This document shows positions 32,612 through 38,393 of a DNA stretch of 38,393 nt, one piece after another. This stretch comes from an uncultured Roseburia sp. Its GTDB lineage: Bacteria > Bacillota > Clostridia > Lachnospirales > Lachnospiraceae. A program made the position numbers and the translations under genes. Under the pieces are notes generated by a model. That model saw only the letters and a list, made by a program, of their open reading frames with translations. It had not been told where the DNA came from and did not search any database. The first letter of the stretch is position 1. The number at the start of each line of letters is the position of its first letter. The stretch lies in contig CAJTOI010000028.1 of NCBI GenBank assembly GCA_910577925.1, forward strand, positions 1 to 38,393, in the 5' to 3' direction.

Positions 32612-33544
32612 ATGGCGATAGATGCAATCCAGATGAGTCTTTTAAAAGAAGTCGCGGAACTCGACGCGCTTCCGGTCGGCGCCTACAATATCCGCGCGAA
32701 CGGGAAAAGCGCCGCACGGAACACCACGGCCAATATTGATATCGTGACAAAAACAGACAAGCCGGGGATCGATATCATCATCAAACCCGGCACCAAAAAC
32801 GAGAGCGTCCACATCCCCGTGGTATTATCCGAGGCCGGTTTAAAAGAGATGGTATACAATGATTTCATTATCGGTGAGGACTGCGATATCGTGATTATCG
32901 CAGGCTGCGGCATCCACAGCTGCGGCGGCTCAGACAGCGAGCATTCCGGGATTCACAGCTTCCGCGTCGGAAAAAACGCAAAAGTGCGTTACATCGAAAA
33001 GCATTACGGGGAAGGCGGCGGGGATGCAGAGCGCGGCAAGCGCGTGATGAATCCCACCACCGAAGTCTTTTTGGAAGAGGGGGCATCCATGGAGATGGAA
33101 GCGACACAGATATCCGGTATTGACGACACCGTCCGCAAAACCACTGCGGTGCTCGCGGCCGGTTCCAGTCTCGTTATCCACGAAAAGGTTATGACCACCG
33201 GGACCCAGTCCGCCGTTTCGGATTTCACCGCCGATTTAAACGGAGAAGGCTGCAGCTGCAATATCATCAGCCGCACCGTCGCAAAAGACAAAAGCAAACA
33301 GGAGTTTATCAGCGTGTTAAACGGAAATGCCGCCTGCGCAGGCCACAGCGAATGTGATTCGATTATCATGGACGACGCGAAGGTGCTCGCGAGTCCCCGG
33401 CTGTCCGCCTCCTGCACGGAGGCAAGTCTGATTCACGAGGCGGCCATCGGCAAAATTGCCGGGGAACAGCTGATCAAGCTGATGACCTTAGGACTCACCG
33501 AGCAGGAAGCCGAGGAACAGATCGTAAACGGATTTCTGAAATAA
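32612..33544 (+). CDS. sufB: SufB/SufD-like Fe-S scaffold protein (SmsB-like)
   Basis: The 310-residue protein belongs to the SufBD beta-helix family: IIIKPGTKNESVHIPVVL, IIAGCGIHSCGGSDSEHSGIHSFRV, the KVRYIEKHYGEGGGD stretch and the C-terminal SASCTEASLIHEAAIGKIAGEQLIKLMTLGLTEQEAEEQIVNGFL block. The CGIH-x-C-GG and C-E-D cysteines could hold the nascent cluster. It is shorter than standard SufB (about 470). Directly abuts sufC, so the pair forms a stand-alone minimal assembly unit. The family also includes members of unclear role, so function is well supported but not proven. Confidence 0.9.
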   Translation: MAIDAIQMSLLKEVAELDALPVGAYNIRANGKSAARNTTANIDIVTKTDKPGIDIIIKPGTKNESVHIPVVLSEAGLKEMVYNDFIIGEDCDIVIIAGCGIHSCGGSDSEHSGIHSFRVGKNAKVRYIEKHYGEGGGDAERGKRVMNPTTEVFLEEGASMEMEATQISGIDDTVRKTTAVLAAGSSLVIHEKVMTTGTQSAVSDFTADLNGEGCSCNIISRTVAKDKSKQEFISVLNGNAACAGHSECDSIIMDDAKVLASPRLSASCTEASLIHEAAIGKIAGEQLIKLMTLGLTEQEAEEQIVNGFLK

Positions 33545-33549
33545 AAAAC

Positions 33550-33595
33550 CTGCGGCAGGGCACTGACATGTGACAGACATCCGTCCCTGCCGCAG
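33550..33595 (+). terminator. Stem-loop after sufB
   Basis: CTGCGGCAGGG (33550-33560) pairs perfectly with CCCTGCCGCAG (33585-33595) over a 24-nt loop. No clear U-run follows, so it may act mainly as an mRNA 3' stabiliser. The A+T-rich 33596-33914 stretch shows no further credible feature. Confidence 0.55.
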
Positions 33596-33914
33596 ATATT
33601 CTGTCTTCGAGTTGTTAAATTAATTAAATTCTCTTTTAATTTTTTCTTTTTTTCTTGTTATTCCAGATATATAAAAACATTACAAATATATTTTTCTCCT
33701 TGTATCCCCGTGTTTTATTCATGATTCCGCTTCTTATTATTTCTTAAATCAAAAATTATTTTTCTGTTTTAATGTTGAAAATCAGCCTATCCACAACTCT
33801 TTGGCAAGACGGACAGTCCTGCACAAATTCCCCGCCTTTTCTTCCCGCACAAAAAGCGTATTCGTCTTTTTCTTTCTCTTTGGAACACTTTCTGCTATAA
33901 TAAAGGAGATATCT

Positions 33915-34880
33915 ATGCATACTGATAACACCATATTTGACGATGTATTCCGCACTATGTTAGAAAAAATGCCGCACCTTGTCATTCCGGTCATCAACGA
34001 AATATTTCACACTTCTTACTCAGAAGAGGAAGAAATTGATCAATACCGCAATGAGCACCATACAAAATCCGGTGAAATCATCACTGACTCTTATTTCGGC
34101 ATCTGTGATAAATTGTATCATCTGGAATGCGAGAGCCGTCCCAAAGGAAATATGAGCATTCGCATGATCGAATATGATTTCGCAATAGCCCTGGAAAATG
34201 CTGCGCATACAAACGAAACCTATGAAATCAATTTTCCGCATTCCTGTGTGCTTTATCTGCGTCATACGGTGCACACACCGGATGTGCTCAAGGTAAAGGT
34301 CAATCTGCCCGACAACCGGCATTTTCTTTACCTCACGCCGATAATTAAGCTTCAGGAATATACCAGAGAAGAGATTTTTCGAAAACGGCTTCTTTTCTTC
34401 CTGCCGTTTTATATCATGCGGTACGAAAAAGAGCTTCCGGATCTTGCAAAAAATCCCGAAAAAATATCCCGGCTGCTTGCCGAATATGAAAAGATTCGCT
34501 TTCAATTAAAAAATGCACTTCCGGACGACAGGGATGCAGCCGTATTGACCCGTCTCGCCGAATTGACAGAACGAATTTCCGATTATATCCTGAAATCAGA
34601 GCAGACATTAAAAGAAAGGATTGGTGATATTATGGGTGGTAAAGTTTTAGAATTAGAAACGGATAAGATTCTCGCACAAGCCCATGAAAAAGGACTTTCC
34701 GAAGGACGCGAGCAGGGACTTGAGCAGGGACTTGAAAAAGCTACTCTGCGTTTTGTGGAAAATATGCTCGCAGAAAATGAACCTCTGGAAAAAATCTGTA
34801 TGTATACCGGATGTTCGATGCCGCAGGTACTCCGCTTCAAAGAGCGCTGGATTCAGGCAAGCCATCAGCAAAATCCGTAA
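33915..34880 (+). CDS. Rpn/PD-(D/E)XK nuclease family transposase-like protein
   Basis: From the ATG at 33915 (AAAGGAG upstream) the protein has 321 residues; the earlier frame start at 33801 has no ribosome site. The N-terminal half is a PD-(D/E)XK-type core: NTIFDDVFRTMLEK, D-S-YFGICDKLYHLECES (D with ExE) and a KVKVNLPDNRHF strand region. The C-terminal half is helical with EGREQGLEQGLEKA repeats, typical of Rpn family proteins. These occur in many copies in Lachnospiraceae genomes and are linked to recombination. It stands alone between sufB and the flavodoxin gene. Confidence 0.85.
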   Translation: MHTDNTIFDDVFRTMLEKMPHLVIPVINEIFHTSYSEEEEIDQYRNEHHTKSGEIITDSYFGICDKLYHLECESRPKGNMSIRMIEYDFAIALENAAHTNETYEINFPHSCVLYLRHTVHTPDVLKVKVNLPDNRHFLYLTPIIKLQEYTREEIFRKRLLFFLPFYIMRYEKELPDLAKNPEKISRLLAEYEKIRFQLKNALPDDRDAAVLTRLAELTERISDYILKSEQTLKERIGDIMGGKVLELETDKILAQAHEKGLSEGREQGLEQGLEKATLRFVENMLAENEPLEKICMYTGCSMPQVLRFKERWIQASHQQNP

Positions 34881-34889
34881 TTTCTTATC

Positions 34890-34925
34890 AGCCGGGAATC
34901 GGGAAAACAGATTCCCGGCTTGCCT
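34890..34925 (+). terminator. Intrinsic terminator after the Rpn-family gene
   Basis: AGCCGGGAATC (34890-34900) pairs with GATTCCCGGCT (34910-34920), followed by a weak T-rich tail TGCCTTTTG. It overlaps the -35 box of the next promoter. Confidence 0.7.
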
Positions 34926-34948
34926 TTTGGGGTTCCCTGACATATAAT
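34920..34948 (+). promoter_or_regulatory. Promoter of the flavodoxin gene
   Basis: TTGCCT (34920-34925) and TATAAT (34943-34948) are 17 bp apart, starting at the last base of the preceding terminator stem. Confidence 0.65.
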
Positions 34949-34986
34949 TTATTTATAAAATACAAAAGCATACGGAGGGGTATCGA

Positions 34987-35502
34987 ATGGGGAAGTCATT
35001 GATCGCATTTTTTTCAAGAGCAGGTGAAAATTATTTCGGCGGGGAGTTCCGTTTCGTCGATATCGGAAACACAAAAATCGCTGCCGAAAAATTACGGCAG
35101 CTTACCGGGGCCGACTTGTTTGAGATTCAGATGGAGACACCGTACTCGGACAATTACAGAGAGTGCGTGAAAGAAGCCAAACGGCATTTTGACGAGAATG
35201 CCAGACCCGGCCTCGTCTCATTTCCGGACGGCATTGACGAATATGATCAGATTTTCCTGGGATATCCCAATTACTGCGGCACGATTCCGATGCCGGTATT
35301 TACGTTTTTAGAGCATTTTGATTTCACAGGGAAAAAAATTTACCCGTTTTGCACCAATGAGGGGAGCGGCATGGCGCGAAGTGTCGGGGATATCAGAAAG
35401 CTCTGTCCCACAGCGGATGTGGAAGACGGCCTTTCCCTGAAAGGCAGCTTGGTCGATTCCTGCGACGAAGACCTGAAAAACTGGCTTTCCCTGCAGCCGT
35501 AA
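34987..35502 (+). CDS. Flavodoxin-like protein
   Basis: A 171-residue single-domain flavodoxin-fold protein. LIAFFSRAGENY is the FMN phosphate-loop type start; a YDQIFLGYPNYCGTIPMPVFTFLE segment provides the second FMN loop (GYPNYCGT) and CTNEGSGMARS the third. GGAGG is just upstream. Likely an electron carrier or a small NAD(P)H-dependent quinone-reductase type protein using FMN. Redox partner unknown. Confidence 0.9.
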   Translation: MGKSLIAFFSRAGENYFGGEFRFVDIGNTKIAAEKLRQLTGADLFEIQMETPYSDNYRECVKEAKRHFDENARPGLVSFPDGIDEYDQIFLGYPNYCGTIPMPVFTFLEHFDFTGKKIYPFCTNEGSGMARSVGDIRKLCPTADVEDGLSLKGSLVDSCDEDLKNWLSLQP

Positions 35503-35545
35503 AACAGGCGCCTGCACCGTTTATGAGCTTATTATTTACATGAAC

Positions 35546-35569
35546 ATGAGGCCGCGAAAACGGCCTCAT
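35546..35569. terminator. Hairpin between convergent flavodoxin and spoVAC
   Basis: ATGAGGCCG (35546-35554) pairs with CGGCCTCAT (35561-35569), loop CGAAAA, in the gap between the two convergent genes. Confidence 0.6.
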
Positions 35570-35618
35570 AGATTGTTGCCAGGAGAATTGCCGTTAAAAT
35601 TTTGTCTGTTTCTCCGGT

Positions 35619-36083
35619 TTACACCATCCCGTACAAATGCAGGATCCAGTAAATCACTCCCGCAACCCAGCTTGAAAAGATCCCGTATAAAATCACCGGC
35701 CCTGCAATCGTAAATATTTTACAGCCGATGCCGAACACCTGTCCCTCTTTCTGAAACTCAATCGCCGGAGCCGCCACACCGTTTGCAAAGCCGGTAATCG
35801 GCACCAGTGCGCCTGCGCCTCCCCAGTTTGCAATCGACGGATAAATATTAAGTCCTGTTAGAATAATTGACAGCAGTATCAGTAGCATCGAGCACCAGCT
35901 GCCCGCCGTATCCTTATCAAGCCCGTAGGACACTGCCGTGTTCAGGATAAACTGCCCGATACAGCAGATGACCCCGCCCGTCACAAACGCTTTGAGCATA
36001 TTGAGCCAAAGATTATGCGTCGGGGTAATCTGCTTGACATAATCGTTATATTTTTTCTGCTGCTGTTCTTTTTTTACATCCAT
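35619..36083 (-). CDS. spoVAC: Stage V sporulation protein AC
   Basis: The 154-residue integral membrane protein has four hydrophobic helices and a charged N terminus. Family marks: VKQITPTHNLWLNMLKAFVTGGVICCIGQFI, then LNIYPSIANWGGAGALVPITGFANGVAAPAIEF. It is the mechanosensitive-like channel component for dipicolinic acid movement in B. subtilis. GGAGG precedes the ATG at 36083. A CATACTG at 36110-36116 on the minus strand resembles a forespore -10, but no matching -35 is visible. In other spore formers spoVAC is directly followed by spoVAD; here it is followed by a hairpin and seven unrelated genes. Confidence 0.95.
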   Translation of the reverse strand: MDVKKEQQQKKYNDYVKQITPTHNLWLNMLKAFVTGGVICCIGQFILNTAVSYGLDKDTAGSWCSMLLILLSIILTGLNIYPSIANWGGAGALVPITGFANGVAAPAIEFQKEGQVFGIGCKIFTIAGPVILYGIFSSWVAGVIYWILHLYGMV

Positions 36084-36176
36084 TCGTTCCTACCTCCGCT
36101 GCTTTTTTACAGTATGTGCAGGTTTTGTAAAAAAAGTCGTATTTTTTTATTCTTTCAAAATTTTCACGCCGAAACG

Positions 36177-37421
36177 TCAAATATCCCTTCCCATCGGAAG
36201 CTTTCTTGTGCCGACGGCAATCATCAGCGACACAATTCCCGAAAATAAGACAACCGCATATTCAAATCCTCTGCAGAGTTCAAACAGGACGCCGTACAAT
36301 GCGGTCCCAAGCGGCTGTGCACACATCGAGACGGTAAGGATGACCGCCATCACCTTTCCGATTAAATTCCGGGGTGTTTCCGTTTGAACAAAAGACATCA
36401 TCTGCACCGTAAAAACTGAGGAACATACCATCACAAAAAAGCAGCACACGGTTATCACAAAATAGTTGATCATTCCGGATGAAAACAACCGCAGTGACAC
36501 ACCGACAGGAAATACACACGCCGCACAGACGATCATCGAATTTCCGGCTTTTTGAATCGCCAGTCTGTCCGCGAAAATGCCTGCGCCTATCCCGCCTGCC
36601 AGCCCGCCTGCCGCCAATGCACCCTCCGCAAAACCGTAAAGCCGGTTTGTCTGCGCCGCTTCTAAATGCAATACCTCCGTTATCAGATACGGCATTGCCA
36701 CAAGAATCATTGCAGACAGAAACAGATTCATCCCGCAGACGGAAAGAAGGACTTTTCCGATAACAGGTTTTTCCCTTCGGATAAAGCGAATACTCTCCGC
36801 AAAATCCGTTTTTGCCGTCTTTAATACACCGCCGTCCGACGGCTGTCTTTGAAACGGTATCTTAATAAAAATTTCCATAACGGCCGACAGCGTAAAACAA
36901 ACCGTACAAACCCACAATACGGGATCCAATCCGTACGCACTGTATAAAACGCCTCCGAGTACGGGACCTGCCAGGGAGGCAAACGAACTGACGGCATTCA
37001 CGACGGAATTTGCCGCGATAAAATTTTCCTGACTGACCAGTGCGGGGATGCTCGCCTGCACGGCCGGCTGATATGCTCCCGCAATCCCATAAAGGAGCAT
37101 CAGCGTAACCGTCAGGAGCGGAACCGGATTCCACTCATTCTTAAGCAGGAAAAAGGTTACGATAACGGCCGCCGTAAAGAAATCCAAGGTTACCATAATA
37201 TTTCTCTTATTCACTCTGTCCGCGACAATGCCGCCGACAGGCGAAAGCAGAATGGCCGGAATAAAAGCGCATGCCGTAACGACTCCGTAAAGCGCCGAAG
37301 ATCCTGTGAGATTTAACAGATACAGCGGCAGCGCAAATCTTATGGTTGCGTTCCCGAACAGCGAAATAATCTGGCCGATGACAACGAAAGTAAAATCTTT
37401 TGAAAACAGTTTTTGATTCAT
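36177..37421 (-). CDS. MFS transporter (MFS_3-type exporter)
   Basis: A 414-residue protein with twelve predicted membrane helices. The N-terminal half has GNATIRFALPLYLLNLTGSS and the cytoplasmic loop GGIVADRVNKRNIM, the family's G-x-x-x-D-R motif A. The layout and lack of a large loop fit drug- or siderophore-type exporters (e.g. MefA/EntS like). It lies downstream of a TetR regulator on the same strand, with an operator-like palindrome in front, so it is probably induced by a substrate sensed by the regulator. Substrate unknown. GGAGG is six bases before the ATG. Confidence 0.92.
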   Translation of the reverse strand: MNQKLFSKDFTFVVIGQIISLFGNATIRFALPLYLLNLTGSSALYGVVTACAFIPAILLSPVGGIVADRVNKRNIMVTLDFFTAAVIVTFFLLKNEWNPVPLLTVTLMLLYGIAGAYQPAVQASIPALVSQENFIAANSVVNAVSSFASLAGPVLGGVLYSAYGLDPVLWVCTVCFTLSAVMEIFIKIPFQRQPSDGGVLKTAKTDFAESIRFIRREKPVIGKVLLSVCGMNLFLSAMILVAMPYLITEVLHLEAAQTNRLYGFAEGALAAGGLAGGIGAGIFADRLAIQKAGNSMIVCAACVFPVGVSLRLFSSGMINYFVITVCCFFVMVCSSVFTVQMMSFVQTETPRNLIGKVMAVILTVSMCAQPLGTALYGVLFELCRGFEYAVVLFSGIVSLMIAVGTRKLPMGRDI

Positions 37422-37457
37422 TCCAATCCTCCATTTTTTGTTCTTTTTCTCTTTATA

Positions 37458-37474
37458 ATACCGGTCGTCGGTAT
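37458..37474. promoter_or_regulatory. Operator-like palindrome before the MFS gene
   Basis: ATACCG-GTCGT-CGGTAT is a 6+5+6 palindrome 37 bp before the MFS start, of the form bound by TetR-family repressors. A related 17-mer occurs in the tetR promoter (38300-38316). Confidence 0.6.
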
Positions 37475-37542
37475 GTATACTGGTAAAAAAATAGGATATC
37501 GCATCAACGCTTGGCTCACATGCCCGTAATTACCTGCGCAAA

Positions 37543-37560
37543 TGCGACAGTCCCTTTTTC
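37543..37560 (+). repeat. TGCGACAG-type repeat motif
   Basis: The 18-mer here matches the U-rich 3' arm of the ssrA hairpin (10505-10520, minus strand) and part of the last hairpin (38341-38375). No left arm is present, so it looks like a half-copy. Confidence 0.5.
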
Positions 37561-37596
37561 CTGACCGCAAAATTTCCGCCGAGGCGTATCTTCTGT

Positions 37597-38250
37597 CTAT
37601 TTACGCTTCTGATAGATCGCGGTCAGCTCCTGCAGTCTCTCCAATATTTCATCGTCCACAATATCCAGTCCGAATCCCTGCATCATCTGACTGAACACCA
37701 TGAATTTACGGCAGGATTCTTCCTCGGAGCTGTCAAAGATCATCGGATTCACCCACACATTTGCCGCAAGCAAAATCAATTCCGACAATTGCTCCGGATA
37801 TTCTGTCTGAATGGAGCCGTCTGAAATCCCCTGCTCTATAATCGGTAAAATATAATTCGGAGCCGCATTTTCCATCGTATCGTACAAAAGACTGAAAAGA
37901 AGCTTCGGGTTATTATGAAAATCCGGAGCTACCGTAAAAATGTCGTTCTGTACAGGCCGTCTGATGGATTCCTTAAAAATTGTCTTCAGCTTTTCTTTAC
38001 CGTTCAGGTCAGAACGGTCACGGATGACCGCAAGCATCTGATTCGATTCCGCCGTCATCCTGTCGGTAACCGCAACCAGAATATCTTCCTTTGACTTGAA
38101 ATGATGATAGATGGCACCTTTGCTGAGGCCTCCCAGATGATCGATTATATCCTGAATAGACGTACGCTCATATCCCTTTTCGATAAACAGACGAAATGCG
38201 GTATCTAAAATTAACTGCACGGTTTCTTCCGGGTGCTTATTCCGTGCCAC
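37597..38250 (-). CDS. TetR-family transcriptional regulator
   Basis: The 217-residue protein has an N-terminal HTH (about 1-55): ILDTAFRLFIEKGYERTSIQDIIDHL, then GLSKGAIYHHFKSKEDIL, the standard TetR pattern. The C-terminal helical domain is the ligand-binding part. It precedes the MFS gene by 175 bp on the same strand. Operator-like palindromes are found before both genes, suggesting self-repression and control of the exporter. The ligand is unknown. No strong SD is seen; GGGGGGAG upstream could serve. Confidence 0.93.
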   Translation of the reverse strand: MARNKHPEETVQLILDTAFRLFIEKGYERTSIQDIIDHLGGLSKGAIYHHFKSKEDILVAVTDRMTAESNQMLAVIRDRSDLNGKEKLKTIFKESIRRPVQNDIFTVAPDFHNNPKLLFSLLYDTMENAAPNYILPIIEQGISDGSIQTEYPEQLSELILLAANVWVNPMIFDSSEEESCRKFMVFSQMMQGFGLDIVDDEILERLQELTAIYQKRK

Positions 38251-38270
38251 GGTCTCTCCCCCCTCCCCTT

Positions 38271-38287
38271 ACATACTATTAGTATGT
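38271..38287. promoter_or_regulatory. Perfect palindrome in the tetR leader
   Basis: ACATACTATTAGTATGT is an exact 8+1+8 palindrome just upstream of tetR, between the -10 box and the gene. It may be an operator of this regulator or another. Confidence 0.6.
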
Positions 38288-38291
38288 ATTT

Positions 38292-38321
38292 ATATTATCA
38301 TACCTTTGGTCGGTTTGTCAA
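38292..38321 (-). promoter_or_regulatory. tetR promoter with operator-like spacer
   Basis: TTGACA (38316-38321) with TAATAT (38292-38297, 18-bp spacer) or ATAATA (17 bp) on the minus strand. The spacer contains AAACCGACCAAAGGTAT (38300-38316), matching the MFS palindrome at 13 of 17 positions. Confidence 0.65.
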
Positions 38322-38340
38322 GACAGTTCCGACAAAACAA

Positions 38341-38380
38341 GGGGCTGTCGCACTAAGTAATTAGTGCGCAGCTCCTTTTC
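38341..38380. terminator. Hairpin at the right edge
   Basis: A 15-bp stem with one bulge (38341-38356 with 38361-38375), loop GTAA, followed by TTTTCTGTG on the plus strand and CCCCTTGTTTTG on the minus strand. It probably ends a gene outside the window on the minus strand. Confidence 0.6.
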
Positions 38381-38393
38381 TGTGTAAAAAATA

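Noticed and set aside
33896..33901. TATAAT just before the Rpn-family gene
   Set aside because: It directly precedes the ribosome site, has no -35 at 16-18 bp, and would give a nearly leaderless RNA.
36110..36116. CATACTG as forespore promoter of spoVAC
   Set aside because: The -10 is one base off and no -35 lies at the expected distance; too weak to call.
1..38393. tRNA and rRNA genes
   Set aside because: No cloverleaf with a TTCGA-type T loop other than the tmRNA end, and no rRNA-like stretch, was found by eye.

Overview
The window looks like a chromosomal segment from a spore-forming, Gram-positive Clostridia bacterium, most likely a Lachnospiraceae relative. The reasons are the SpoVA spore proteins, the eno-secG-rnr-smpB-ssrA order, a DUF5721-type protein, Shine-Dalgarno sites of the GGAGG type before almost every gene, TTG and GTG starts, and the type of SufC-SufB pair. 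No tRNA or rRNA gene and no CRISPR array was seen; one RNA gene (tmRNA) is present.

Layout. (1) 1-10.6 kb is a defence island that looks richer in A+T than its surroundings. It starts with the tail of an IS66-type transposase. A minus-strand operon follows: hsdR-hsdM-hsdS (type I restriction-modification, EcoEI-like) run directly into a PtuA-like ATPase and a PtuB-like HNH nuclease (Septu pair). Every junction overlaps, so restriction and Septu should be made from one message. A RhuM-family gene lies upstream, and the island ends at the 3' end of ssrA. (2) 10.6-16.1 kb is the conserved housekeeping block eno-secG-rnr-(GNAT)-smpB-ssrA. It carries an unusual cysteine-rich insertion in enolase and a repeat/palindrome cluster in front of smpB. 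(3) 16.2-24.8 kb holds an MBOAT/SGNH acyl-transfer pair, degV-folC, a transglutaminase-like surface protein, an M18 aminopeptidase, a DUF5721-type gene and a cold-shock gene. (4) 25.1-28.1 kb is the uxuAB hexuronate module with a divergent GntR/FCD regulator. A 12-bp palindrome sits exactly in the spacer of the uxuA promoter.

(5) 28.2-36.1 kb is a split spoVA locus. spoVAD-spoVAE and spoVAC are in the usual order and orientation but are separated by about 6 kb. That stretch holds an XRE regulator, an AlkD-like repair protein, a HAD phosphatase, a two-gene SufC-SufB Fe-S assembly operon, an Rpn/PD-(D/E)XK transposase-like protein and a flavodoxin. spoVAD has its own sporulation-type promoter. 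(6) 36.2-38.4 kb is a TetR regulator followed by an MFS exporter, with matching operator-like sequences before both genes.

The most interesting observations are the R-M/Septu composite operon beside ssrA, the split spoVA operon, the CxCxxxCxC insertion in enolase, and the repeat-palindrome cluster upstream of smpB. All family assignments come from reading motifs by eye; no database search was possible.
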